A stretch of DNA of 64,000 nt, taken from the NCBI GenBank assembly GCA_040754095.1, contig JBFMFO010000002.1, forward strand, positions 62,001-126,000, in the 5' to 3' direction. Each line of letters starts with the position of its first letter. Position 1 is the stretch's first letter. Shown here one piece after another: positions 51,418 through 59,887 of the stretch. The notes under the pieces were generated by a model. That model saw only the letters and a list, made by a program, of their open reading frames with translations, searched no databases and was not told the DNA's origin. The position numbers and the translations under genes are program-made. This DNA is from QYQD01 sp040754095 (GTDB lineage Bacteria; Desulfobacterota; QYQD01).

Positions 51418-51792
51418 ATGTTGCGTTAAAACCCTCATATTTATTATGCAGCATTCTTGATAGTCTCATAAAAAGTTCACACTGAACCAAACCGGATGAA
51501 GTTTCCACCTTGTCCTTGGGTATCTTCTGGGCCCCAAACCGACATAACCTTTCCCAATCCTTTCCGCCTGTTCATTGAAGCTCCCCGCAGCAAGCAGCGG
51601 GGAATGCGCTCGCTATGCATGTTCATAAGGAACTCTACCTGTAGTTAGCCCGCCCACGAGTAACCCTGTTATGCAATATTTTCCGTGCCGTTTTTATGAC
51701 GGCATTATGTGGCTGCAAGATGGCAAAAGCAGGTTGCTTTTTAAGATGAGGTGGAGTAAAGAAGATGTCTCACATCACCTCTGGAGGGAATA
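51418..51792. other. 375-bp gap between polysaccharide island and hisC
   Basis: No gene or tRNA is visible. The gap contains a GC-rich hairpin (CCCCGC-N8-GCGGGG, 51583-51602), a smaller GCCGT..ACGGC hairpin (about 51691-51707), and a GAGGTG..CACCTC inverted pair just before hisC. A CTCATAAAAAGTTCAC stretch near 51465 resembles the CGTAAAAAGTC terminus of the MITE-like elements. This may be the decayed edge of a transferred segment. The hisC ribosome site CTGGAGGG ends it. Confidence 0.4.
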
Positions 51793-52896
51793 ATGAGTAA
51801 ACCCCTTGTGGCTGAATATATTCAAAGCCTTGTTCCCTATCCGCCCGGCAAACCGATCGAAGAATTGGAAAGGGAATACGGGATAAAAAACTCTATAAAA
51901 CTGGCCTCAAACGAAAATGCTTTAGGCCCATCGCCAAAGGCGGTGGAGGCTATCAATGCCGCCCTTGGCAAGTTGCACCGTTACCCGGACGGCAGCGGTT
52001 ATTATCTGAAAAAGGGCTTAAGCGAAAAACTCGGTCTTAGTATGGAAAACATCGTCCTCGGCAACGGCTCTAACGAGCTGATCGAGCTGATTGTGCGCAC
52101 CTTTCTTAACCCCGGCGACGAGGCCATCAGCAGCGATCCCACCTTCCTGGTCTATAGAAAAATGGTGCAGGCCGTAGGCGGCCGAAATATGGTCGTGCCG
52201 CTGAAGGAAGGCAGCCATGACCTGGCCGGGATGGCAAAAGCGGTTACCGCCCGGACAAGGCTAATATTTCTAGACAATCCCAATAATCCCATGGGGACTG
52301 TAGTTGCAAAAAAAGCCTTTGAACAATTTCTAAAAGACATCCCGCCGGATGTGTTCGTGGTGGCCGACGAGGCCTATTATGACTTTGTTACCACGGATAG
52401 CGCCTTCTGCGGGCTGGATTACCTTGATTCCCCTTATCCGATCATAACATTAAGGACCTTCTCCAAGGCCTATGGCCTGGCCGGACTCCGTATCGGCTAC
52501 GGGGTGATGAAAAAGGAACTCTCCGAATATATAAACCGCATCAGGCAGCCTTTTAATGTCAATGCCCTGGCCCAGGTGGGCGCCCTGGCGGCGCTGAATG
52601 ATGAAGGGCATCTGGCCAAAACAAAGGAAATGGTCAGGGAAGGTCTTAATTATCTTACAAATGAAGTCGAACGACTTGGTTACCGCTGTCTTCCCACCCA
52701 GACTAATTTTTTCCTCATAGACATAAAAACGGACGGCAAGGCGGTTTACGAGACCCTCCTTCGCAAAGGGGTTATTGTAAGGCCCATGCATGCCTACAAC
52801 CTGCCCGATTATATCCGTATAACCGTTGGCCTCCCGGCGGAAAACAAGCGATTTCTGGGCGCATTTAAAGAGGTCATGGAATCCCGTGGCCGATGA
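51793..52896 (+). CDS. hisC: Histidinol-phosphate aminotransferase
   Basis: HisC transaminates imidazole-acetol phosphate to histidinol phosphate and, in many bacteria, aromatic keto acids as well. The 367 aa are a fold-type I PLP enzyme: KLASNENALGPSPKAVEAI, NGSNELIELIVRTF, DNPNNPMGT, ADEAYYDF, the PLP-lysine (about residue 225) in RTFSKAYGLAGLRIGYG, and IRITVGLPAEN at the end. Its neighbour is cmk, an arrangement shared with related bacteria, although the usual tyrA/aroA genes between them are absent. Confidence 0.95.
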   Translation: MSKPLVAEYIQSLVPYPPGKPIEELEREYGIKNSIKLASNENALGPSPKAVEAINAALGKLHRYPDGSGYYLKKGLSEKLGLSMENIVLGNGSNELIELIVRTFLNPGDEAISSDPTFLVYRKMVQAVGGRNMVVPLKEGSHDLAGMAKAVTARTRLIFLDNPNNPMGTVVAKKAFEQFLKDIPPDVFVVADEAYYDFVTTDSAFCGLDYLDSPYPIITLRTFSKAYGLAGLRIGYGVMKKELSEYINRIRQPFNVNALAQVGALAALNDEGHLAKTKEMVREGLNYLTNEVERLGYRCLPTQTNFFLIDIKTDGKAVYETLLRKGVIVRPMHAYNLPDYIRITVGLPAENKRFLGAFKEVMESRGR

Positions 52897-53599
52897 TAGG
52901 ATCCCGAAGGGGTTGCTCATAACTATAGACGGGCCGGCCGGCGCAGGGAAAAGCACTGCGAGTAAGAAATTAGCCGATATTCTGGGGTATGTGTATCTGG
53001 ACACCGGCGCCTTATACAGGGCCTTAGCGCTTGCTGCCCAAAAAAATAATCTTAACCCCGATAAAGGAGAAGACCTGGAAAGGCTGTGCCGCAAGCCCGC
53101 CATCGCCCTGACCTATAACGCCGGCAAACTAACGGTTATCATGGCCGGAGAGGATGTCAGTGAAGAAATCCGAGCCCCGGAGATCAGCATGCTTTCATCA
53201 TATATCTCGGCCAAGCCGATGGTCAGAGAATCCTTGCTGGAGATGCAAAGGGACATCGGTAAAAGGGGAGGCGTAGTGGCGGAAGGAAGAGATATGGGAA
53301 CCGTGGTCTTCCCCGATGCCGATGTCAAATTTTATCTTGACGCTTCACCGGAAGAAAGGGCCTCAAGAAGGCACAAAGAACTACTGCAAAAAGGCAATAG
53401 CCCGGATTACAACCAGGTCTATAAGGAAATGTTAAAAAGAGACGCCAACGACAGCAGCCGGGCCGTAGCCCCGTTAATACCTGCCCCGGATGCTATTTTT
53501 GTAGATAGCACAGATAAAAGCATAGATGAGGTAATTGCCTTCATGCTGGCCAAGATAGAAGAAGGGGAAAGGTCAAAATCTAAAGTTCATGGCTCATAG
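52886..53599 (+). CDS. cmk: Cytidylate kinase
   Basis: Cmk phosphorylates CMP and dCMP. I chose GTG 52886 (11-bp overlap with hisC): the product, 237 aa, begins MADDRIPKGLLITIDGPAGAGKSTASKKLA with the P-loop; an ATG at 52826 would give a longer overlap and an unrelated N-terminus. DTGALYRALALAA, the GRDMGTVVFPDADVKFYLDASPEERA block and RDANDSSRAVAPL are standard. The last codons (HGS) and TAG stop come from GGCTCAT-AGCTGAT heptads. A hairpin (53637-53652) and the rpsA promoter follow. Confidence 0.94.
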   Translation: MADDRIPKGLLITIDGPAGAGKSTASKKLADILGYVYLDTGALYRALALAAQKNNLNPDKGEDLERLCRKPAIALTYNAGKLTVIMAGEDVSEEIRAPEISMLSSYISAKPMVRESLLEMQRDIGKRGGVVAEGRDMGTVVFPDADVKFYLDASPEERASRRHKELLQKGNSPDYNQVYKEMLKRDANDSSRAVAPLIPAPDAIFVDSTDKSIDEVIAFMLAKIEEGERSKSKVHGS

Positions 53600-53655
53600 C
53601 TGATGGCTGAAATCTGATTGCTGAAAGCGTGAATCTGGAAACAGTAGTTTCCGGA
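53591..53655. repeat. 7-bp array after cmk with GGAAAC-AGTA-GTTTCC hairpin
   Basis: Heptads GGCTCAT-AGCTGAT-GGCTGAA-ATCTGAT-TGCTGAA-AGCGTGA start inside the cmk stop codon. They are followed by a perfect hairpin (stem 53637-53642 and 53647-53652) with the same loop as the one at 21963-21982. There is no T-run behind the hairpin, so a classic terminator function is doubtful. Confidence 0.75.
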
Positions 53656-53689
53656 TGAACAAAGTTAGATATTAAATCCGTGAAACAGG

Positions 53690-53718
53690 TTGAACTTTCC
53701 GGCTCAATTTGTTATATA
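53690..53718 (+). promoter_or_regulatory. Sigma-70 type promoter of rpsA
   Basis: TTGAAC (53690-53695) and TATATA (53713-53718) are separated by 17 bp, giving a good -35/-10 pair about 40 bp before the rpsA ATG. An alternative -10 TATACT starts two bases later with a 19-bp spacer. An AGGGAG ribosome site (53741-53746) is 12 bases from the start codon. Confidence 0.65.
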
Positions 53719-53758
53719 CTACACAATAGTTATTGAAAATAGGGAGAATTGTTGATTA

Positions 53759-55534
53759 ATGGACATGAAAAATCACACTACAACGGAAGAAATGTCGAAA
53801 ACAGACCTGCTTAAGTCCGACAGCGAAGAGAATAAACAGGACACGGCCCATCGCAGCCAGGAGGCCGCCGAATCGCTGGAATTTAATAAACTTTATGAAG
53901 AGAGCCTGAAGACGATCCAAAAAGGTGAGATTTTTCAGGGCAAGATTATAAGTATTAACAGAGACTATGTGTTGGTTGACGTAGGCTGTAAGTCAGAGGG
54001 TCAGGTGCCTATTGAAGAATTCACAGACGAAGATGGTCAGGTGCAGGCCTCTGTCGGAGAAACAATAGATGTTTACCTGGAAAGGCGAGGCCGGGAGGAT
54101 GGCTTATCCTTACTGTCTAAAAAACGGGCCGATAGAATCAAGTCCTGGGATACCATCGAGCAAAACTTCAGCGAGGGTTCCAGTATAGAAGGCAAGATAG
54201 TGGGGAAGGTTAAGGGCGGCTTTAATGTAGATATCGGCATTAATGCATTTTTGCCCGCATCTCAAGCTGATCTACGGCCGATCAAGGACACGGAAAGTCT
54301 CATCGGCAATAAATATCGTTTCAGGATATTAAAAATAAACCGAGACCGCTCTAACGTCATTCTCTCACGGCGGGCCCTTTTAAACGAAGAAAGAAAGGCA
54401 TTGAAAAACAAAACGCTTTCTACAATTGCGGAAGGACAAACAGTAGAAGGAAAGGTCAAAAATATCACTGACTACGGCATATTTGTCGATCTGGGAGGCA
54501 TTGATGGCCTTTTACATATAACCGATATGTCCTGGGGGAGAGTAGAGCATCCCTCCAGTGTATATAGGCCCGGCGACGCCATAAAGGCAAAAATCCTCAG
54601 CGTTGACCGGGGAAACGAAAAGATTTCGCTGGGATTAAAACAGCTAATCTCTGATCCATGGGAATCAGTTACAGATAAATATCCGCCCGGTGCACGGGTT
54701 CAGGGAAGGGTAGTCAGCCTCGCCGAATATGGCGCCTTCGTGGAGTTGGAAGAAGGTGTGGAGGGTTTGGTACACATTTCAGAGATGTCGTGGAACAAAA
54801 AGATTCGCCATCCGCATCAAGTGCTGTCCATGGGCGACACTGTCGAGGTAATGGTCCTGAATACTGATGCCAAGGCCAAACGCATTTCTCTGGGGTTAAA
54901 GCAGGTGAAACCTAACCCATGGGACGTTATAGCAGAAAAATATCCGGTAGGAACGGTAATTGAAGGGAAGATCAAGAACATTACGGACTTCGGGATATTT
55001 ATCGGTATAGAGGAAGAGATTGACGGCCTGATACATATCTCTGACCTTTCCTGGACGAAAAAGATTAAACATCCGGCCGAACTCTACAAAAAGGGGCAGC
55101 TTATTAAGGCCATTGTCCTGGGTATAGACAGCGAACATAAAAAATTCTCCCTTGGAGTCAAGCAATTGCAGCCCGATCCCTGGAGTAAGGTTTCCAGCGT
55201 CTATCCCGCAGGAACCAGGGTAACCGGCGCTATAACAAACATCACGGACTTCGGTATCTTTATCCAGTTAGAAGAAGGGATTGAAGGGTTGGTGCATGCA
55301 TCTGAGGTCAGCCGGGATAAATCGAAGGATATACGTGAACTTTACAAGACGGGTGATATGGTTACTGCCCAAGTGATAAATATCTCACCGGAAAAAAAGA
55401 AGATTGGTTTATCCATAAAAAAACTGGAAATAGAAGAAGAGAAATCTTCCGCTAATGGCTATCTCGCCAAGGATGAAAACGCCACATCTACTCTGGGAGA
55501 TCTTTTAAAGAGAGAACTCGCCAATAACCATTAA
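53759..55534 (+). CDS. rpsA: 30S ribosomal protein S1
   Basis: S1 binds mRNA leaders on the small subunit. The 591 aa consist of an acidic N-terminal segment (~1-40) and six S1/OB repeats from about residues 55 to 555. Repeats 3-6 show the closely similar sets G-x-V-x-x-(I/L)-x-(D/E)-(Y/F)-G-(A/I)-F-V followed by GLVHISEMSW or GLIHISDLSW. The final ~25 residues are acidic and diverse. Repeat number and length are typical of bacterial S1. The ispH gene often found ahead of rpsA in related genomes is absent. Confidence 0.97.
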   Translation: MDMKNHTTTEEMSKTDLLKSDSEENKQDTAHRSQEAAESLEFNKLYEESLKTIQKGEIFQGKIISINRDYVLVDVGCKSEGQVPIEEFTDEDGQVQASVGETIDVYLERRGREDGLSLLSKKRADRIKSWDTIEQNFSEGSSIEGKIVGKVKGGFNVDIGINAFLPASQADLRPIKDTESLIGNKYRFRILKINRDRSNVILSRRALLNEERKALKNKTLSTIAEGQTVEGKVKNITDYGIFVDLGGIDGLLHITDMSWGRVEHPSSVYRPGDAIKAKILSVDRGNEKISLGLKQLISDPWESVTDKYPPGARVQGRVVSLAEYGAFVELEEGVEGLVHISEMSWNKKIRHPHQVLSMGDTVEVMVLNTDAKAKRISLGLKQVKPNPWDVIAEKYPVGTVIEGKIKNITDFGIFIGIEEEIDGLIHISDLSWTKKIKHPAELYKKGQLIKAIVLGIDSEHKKFSLGVKQLQPDPWSKVSSVYPAGTRVTGAITNITDFGIFIQLEEGIEGLVHASEVSRDKSKDIRELYKTGDMVTAQVINISPEKKKIGLSIKKLEIEEEKSSANGYLAKDENATSTLGDLLKRELANNH

Positions 55535-55550
55535 TAAAACGCCATAAGAC

Positions 55551-56441
55551 ATGAAAAAGCATCCGATCTTATTCGGGCTAACCATTCTGGCCTCTATTTT
55601 TTTCGGACTCATTGTTATTGTTTTTATATTTGCCTGGATCGGCGACCAAGGGCATCTATTAACACCGGGCGAAAAGATAGGCATAGTTGAAATAAACGGG
55701 TTAATCACAGACTCTAAAGAAACCGTCCAGGACCTTTCGGCCTTACGTAAAAATCCGCAGATTAAGGCCATTGTTGTCCGTATCGACAGTCCGGGCGGCA
55801 TAGTGGGCGCTGCTCAGGAAATATATACTGAGGTAAAGAGGGCCGGCCAGGTAAAACCGGTGGTCGCCTCCTGCGGCTCTATAGCTGCCTCCGGCGGCTA
55901 CTATATAGCGGTAGGGGCAAATAAGATCATAGCCAATCCCGGGACGATAACCGGCAGCATCGGCGTCATTATGAAGTTTGCCAACGCAGAGGAACTATTA
56001 CGTAAAATCGGCCTGAAAGTAAGCTCTTTAAAAAGCGGCGAATTAAAGGACGCAGGCTCCCCAACCCGGGAAATGACGGCCAAAGAAAAGGCCATGGTTC
56101 AGGGAGTCATAGATGATGTACAATCCCAGTTTGTAGAAGTTGTGGCCAGCGGACGCAAAATGCCTCAAGAAAAAATCCGGGGAATAGCCGATGGCCGGAT
56201 ATTCTCCGGCAGACAGGCCATGGAACTGGGCCTGATTGACAAACTCGGGAATATGGAAGAGGCCATAACCGCGGCCGGACAGATGGCGGGCCTTAAAGAA
56301 GAGCCCGAAGTGATATACCCCAAGAAAAAAGGAATATCCTTCTGGGAACTTATCCTGGACACCACCTTTAGGGAGGGCGTTCTGGAGGGGCTTTTCTACA
56401 TCCCCTACAAACTTTCTTTCGAGGCCGGATTAGGGGCTTAG
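55551..56441 (+). CDS. sppA: Signal peptide peptidase SppA, 36-kDa type
   Basis: SppA digests cleaved signal peptides in the membrane. The 296 aa start with a membrane anchor (~7-30), then IVEINGLITDS, VVRIDSPGGIVGAAQEIY, the nucleophile serine in GSIAASGGYYIAVGANKI, ITGSIGVIM and the general-base lysine in LKSGELKDAGSP. The second protease half of long-form SppA is missing, as expected for the short type. It lies between rpsA and ihfB, a conserved order. Confidence 0.93.
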   Translation: MKKHPILFGLTILASIFFGLIVIVFIFAWIGDQGHLLTPGEKIGIVEINGLITDSKETVQDLSALRKNPQIKAIVVRIDSPGGIVGAAQEIYTEVKRAGQVKPVVASCGSIAASGGYYIAVGANKIIANPGTITGSIGVIMKFANAEELLRKIGLKVSSLKSGELKDAGSPTREMTAKEKAMVQGVIDDVQSQFVEVVASGRKMPQEKIRGIADGRIFSGRQAMELGLIDKLGNMEEAITAAGQMAGLKEEPEVIYPKKKGISFWELILDTTFREGVLEGLFYIPYKLSFEAGLGA

Positions 56442-56509
56442 CTCCGCTTTGCTACGCAATTGGAATACTGGGATATGTGTGAAAAATAAATAACGGGCAG
56501 GTGTATCTT

Positions 56510-56788
56510 ATGGTTAAAAGCGATCTAATAAATCAACTAAGCGTACGGTTCCCTAAATATTACAAAAAAGACATACAGGTCATAGTGGATACCATCTTTG
56601 AGACCATGCAAAAATCTCTATCTCAAGGCAGGCGTGTAGAAATAAGAGGTTTTGGCACTTTTAATCCCCGGATGAGGAAGTCACGCCTAAGTAAAAATCC
56701 AAAGACCGGGGCGGCAATGGAATTAAAGGCCAGGAGAACAGTCCTCTTCAAGATGGGTAGAGAACTTAAAAAGTCCTTAGCTGAATAG
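56510..56788 (+). CDS. ihfB: Integration host factor beta-subunit-like DNA-binding protein
   Basis: The 92 aa form an HU/IHF protein: VKSDLINQLSVRF helix, GRRVEIRGFGTFNPRMRKSR (the beta-arm start), KNPKTGAAMELKARRTVLFKMG. The RGFGTF and MELKA residues point to IHF beta more than HU. I chose ATG 56510 with AGGTG about 7 bases upstream; a GTG at 56501 would add three residues. It bends DNA at specific sites and would help sigma-54 promoters such as the one at 30787. The last 4 codons overlap the convergent YciO/YrdC gene. Confidence 0.91.
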   Translation: MVKSDLINQLSVRFPKYYKKDIQVIVDTIFETMQKSLSQGRRVEIRGFGTFNPRMRKSRLSKNPKTGAAMELKARRTVLFKMGRELKKSLAE

Positions 56789-57388
56789 GCCGATACCTCC
56801 CTTCCCTGCGCGTATTATTTCCGGGCTGTCATCAATAAGCGAAACTACTGTAGAAGGCTCAGGATACAGTATTCCCCCATCAACAACCAAGTTCAAAGAA
56901 GGCCCTAATTTTTCTTCTATCTCTTCAGGGTCTCCGGTCATTATCTGAGAATCTCCTACAGCAGCGCTGGTGCTGACAATAGGATGCCCCAATGCCCGTA
57001 CTATAGCCAGACAAACGGTATGGTCAGGAACTCTGATCCCAACCGTTCTGCGGCGGGTAAGCATTAATTTTGGCACCAGACCAGACCCCTCCAGGATAAA
57101 TGTATAGGGCCCGGGCAGCAGCTTTCTCATAATCTTATAGGCAAAGTTGGAAACGTGGGCATATTCGCTGATATTCTTAAGGTCGGCGCAGATAAAACTA
57201 AAGGGCTTATGCCTTGGCCTCTGTTTTATCTGGTAAATCTTCTCTATAGCCTTTTTATTAAAAATATCACAACCTATCCCATATACAGTATCAGTCGGAT
57301 AAGCAATAATCCCGCCGGAACGGAGCACTTCTACTATCCGGTTAATTAATCTGGGTTGGGGATTGACAGTGTTAACGGAAATAATCAA
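56777..57388 (-). CDS. YciO/YrdC (Sua5) family protein, YciO-like
   Basis: The 203 aa contain the YrdC-fold start GGIIAYPTDTVYGIGCDIFNKKAIEKIYQIKQRP, and the segment KPFSFICADLKNISEYAHVSNFAYKIMRKLLPGPYTFILEG, which in length and order resembles E. coli YciO (short form) more than TsaC. The full Sua5 C-terminal domain is missing. It might make threonylcarbamoyl-AMP for tRNA t6A, or be the poorly understood YciO. The gene overlaps ihfB by 12 bp at the 3' ends. It is transcribed opposite to its neighbours. Confidence 0.84.
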   Translation of the reverse strand: MIISVNTVNPQPRLINRIVEVLRSGGIIAYPTDTVYGIGCDIFNKKAIEKIYQIKQRPRHKPFSFICADLKNISEYAHVSNFAYKIMRKLLPGPYTFILEGSGLVPKLMLTRRRTVGIRVPDHTVCLAIVRALGHPIVSTSAAVGDSQIMTGDPEEIEEKLGPSLNLVVDGGILYPEPSTVVSLIDDSPEIIRAGKGGIGLFS

Positions 57389-57466
57389 AAGGTATCAGCC
57401 TCCCTTTCCTTTTGTCTGTGAATATAGTAATATATAAAACTCAATGTCAAGCCCAGCCCTGTCTCC

Positions 57467-58432
57467 ATGATGCAACAAAAATTAGCCTCTATAGACGTCG
57501 GCACAAACACCTTACGCCTCTGGATTGGTAAGATCAACGACAAAAAAATACTCACCTTTCATACGGACAGAGGCAACGTCAGGTTAGGAGAGGGTCTTAA
57601 ACGGCAAGGTGTTATAAATGAGAAAGCTGTAGCCAGGGCTGTGCCGATTCTGGTAAGTTTTAGGGAGGCAATGGGAAGGCGCTCAGTCGATGACTTTCGG
57701 GCCATAGGAACCAGTGTCTTTCGCAAGGCCGGCAATGGGGAAGAAACCATACAACGGCTCTATAATCAAACAGGCGTCCCTATCGATATAATATCCGGTG
57801 AAGAAGAGGCCAGACTTTCTGTAAAGGGTATCTTGTGGGATTTCCCGAAATCCTGTAATCGGGCTGTGGTTGTGGATGCAGGCGGCGGCAGCACGGAACT
57901 CATTATAGTCAGAGATTACAGAATCGAAGCCGTTCATAGCATTGACCTGGGGGCGGTATATCTCACCGAGACCTGTTTTCAGTATGATCCCCCGCAGGAA
58001 AAGGAGATAGAGGGTCTCAGGGCTTGTGTGGCCGAACAATTAGGCAAGGTCATAATGCTCGCGCCGTTTAAAGATATTATACGTGAAGGAGGATACAGGC
58101 TGGTTGGCACCGCGGGAACAGCGACCACTCTGGCCGCAATGGACCTGGACCTCTGTGATTATATTCCTGATCTGGTGCATGGACATGTCCTGACCATAAA
58201 CAAACTGCTTGCACTATTCGACCGGTTAAGGGTAAAAAAGGCCAGGGACAGATTAGTCCTGGCCGGCCTCGAACCAGGGAGAGAAGATATTATCCTGGCC
58301 GGATTAATAATATGGATAGGTCTTCTGAAGGCCTTTTCCCTCTCGGAAATGACCGTCAGCCACAACGGTATCCTAGAGGGAATAGCCATAGATCTGTGGG
58401 AAAGGAATAAAGAAAAATGTTACACGAAATAA
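57467..58432 (+). CDS. Ppx/GppA family phosphatase (exopolyphosphatase or pppGpp phosphatase)
   Basis: The 321 aa are a sugar-kinase/actin-fold phosphatase: ASIDVGTNTLRLWIG phosphate-1 loop, IGTSVFRKAGNGEE, IISGEEEARLSVKG (with the conserved E in E-E-A-R), VVDAGGGSTELIIV phosphate-2 loop, GTAGTATTLAAM. The length equals the short Ppx/GppA form (one domain pair without the extra C-terminal HD part). Substrate, polyphosphate or pppGpp, cannot be told. Its stop overlaps the guaB start by 16 bp, so both are probably one transcript; a connection with guanine nucleotide metabolism is plausible. Confidence 0.92.
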   Translation: MMQQKLASIDVGTNTLRLWIGKINDKKILTFHTDRGNVRLGEGLKRQGVINEKAVARAVPILVSFREAMGRRSVDDFRAIGTSVFRKAGNGEETIQRLYNQTGVPIDIISGEEEARLSVKGILWDFPKSCNRAVVVDAGGGSTELIIVRDYRIEAVHSIDLGAVYLTETCFQYDPPQEKEIEGLRACVAEQLGKVIMLAPFKDIIREGGYRLVGTAGTATTLAAMDLDLCDYIPDLVHGHVLTINKLLALFDRLRVKKARDRLVLAGLEPGREDIILAGLIIWIGLLKAFSLSEMTVSHNGILEGIAIDLWERNKEKCYTK

Positions 58433-59880
58433 AGGAAGCTTATACCTTTGACGACCTGTTGCTGGTACCCCAGAATTCATCAGTTTTACCCAAGGATGTG
58501 GATACGGCCACCCGGCTGACACGCAACATCAAGCTCAGTATCCCCCTGATCAGCGCCGCCATGGATACTGTAACCGAGGCCCATACGGCCATCAGCATGG
58601 CCCGGGAAGGCGGGTTGGGAATCATACACAAGAACATGCCTGTTGAAAGCCAGGTGCTGGAGGTGGAAAAGGTCAAAAAGTCTGAAAGTGGCATGATTGT
58701 TGATCCGGTGACCGTCAGTCCAGGACAGAAGATATACGAGGTATTGAACATCATGCAGCAATACCGCATCTCAGGCGTGCCGGTGGTCGAAGGGAAAAAG
58801 CTGGTCGGCATCGTCACTAACCGAGACCTTCGTTTTGAGACCAATCTGGATCAGGAAGTGAAAAAAGTAATGACCAAGGAGGATCTGGTAACCGCTCCGG
58901 TAGGAATAAGTCTGGAACAATCAAAGGTTCTTCTGCATAAGAAGCGGATTGAAAAACTATTAGTGGTTGATGATGAAGGAAATCTGAAGGGTTTGATCAC
59001 CATAAAAGATATTGAAAAAATAATAAAATATCCCATGGCCTGCAAGGATAGCCTGGGTCGGCTCAGAGTAGGCGCGGCCGTGGGCGTGGGTCCGGGACGG
59101 ATTGAACACGCAAATGCCTTGGTGGAGGCCGGGGTTGACGTTATAGTTATTGATTCTGCCCATGGAGACTCAGAAAACGTCGTTAAAGCGATAAAAGATA
59201 TCAGAGGGCATTTCCCGGGGCTGGAACTTGTCGCCGGTAATGTAGCCACGGCGGAAGGCGCTGAACGATTAATTAAGGCCGGGGCAACCGGCGTAAAGGT
59301 GGGAGTTGGCCCCGGCTCCATCTGTACGACACGCATCGTCGCCGGCATCGGAATACCACAAATGACGGCTATACACAACTGTGCGCTGGTATGCAATAAG
59401 TATGAAATACCGGTCATTGCGGACGGCGGCATCAAGTTTTCCGGGGATGTAACCAAGGCCATAGGCGCAGGGGCCCATTCTGTGATGATAGGAAGCCTTT
59501 TTGCCGGCACGGAAGAAAGTCCGGGTGAGACCGTGCTCTATCAGGGACGGACCTACAAGGTCTATCGGGGCATGGGATCGTTAGAGGCCATGAAAAAAGG
59601 AAGTAAGGATCGCTACTTCCAGGAAAATATCGAACAGTTGTCCAAGCTTGTGCCGGAGGGCATTGAAGGCCGGGTTCCCTACCGCGGTCCCCTGGCGGCC
59701 ACGGTATATCAATTGATAGGCGGCCTGAGGGCGGGCATGGGTTATGTAGGCTGTAAAACCATAGAGGAACTCCGCCATAAAGCGACTTTCGTCAGGATTA
59801 CCCCGGCCGGCCTGAGAGAAAGCCATGTCCACGACGTCATCATAACCAAAGAGGCCCCGAACTATAGGGTGGAGCAATAA
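58417..59880 (+). CDS. guaB: IMP dehydrogenase
   Basis: GuaB oxidises IMP to XMP, the committed step to GMP. The 487 aa show a TIM barrel with two CBS domains inserted (~95-205, FRVSGVPVVEG-type stretch YRISGVPVVEGKKLVGIVTNRD), the catalytic loop GPGSICTTR with Cys303, DGGIKFSGDVTKA, and the flap RYFQEN...VPEGIEGRVPYRGPL. It starts within the ppx/gppA gene and is followed, after a palindromic repeat, by guaA. Confidence 0.97.
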   Translation: MLHEIKEAYTFDDLLLVPQNSSVLPKDVDTATRLTRNIKLSIPLISAAMDTVTEAHTAISMAREGGLGIIHKNMPVESQVLEVEKVKKSESGMIVDPVTVSPGQKIYEVLNIMQQYRISGVPVVEGKKLVGIVTNRDLRFETNLDQEVKKVMTKEDLVTAPVGISLEQSKVLLHKKRIEKLLVVDDEGNLKGLITIKDIEKIIKYPMACKDSLGRLRVGAAVGVGPGRIEHANALVEAGVDVIVIDSAHGDSENVVKAIKDIRGHFPGLELVAGNVATAEGAERLIKAGATGVKVGVGPGSICTTRIVAGIGIPQMTAIHNCALVCNKYEIPVIADGGIKFSGDVTKAIGAGAHSVMIGSLFAGTEESPGETVLYQGRTYKVYRGMGSLEAMKKGSKDRYFQENIEQLSKLVPEGIEGRVPYRGPLAATVYQLIGGLRAGMGYVGCKTIEELRHKATFVRITPAGLRESHVHDVIITKEAPNYRVEQ

Positions 59881-59887
59881 AAATGCG

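Noticed and set aside
51720..51792. T-box or attenuator leader for hisC
   Set aside because: A GAGGTG..CACCTC pair is present, but there is no T-box consensus, leader peptide with His codons, or terminator T-run.
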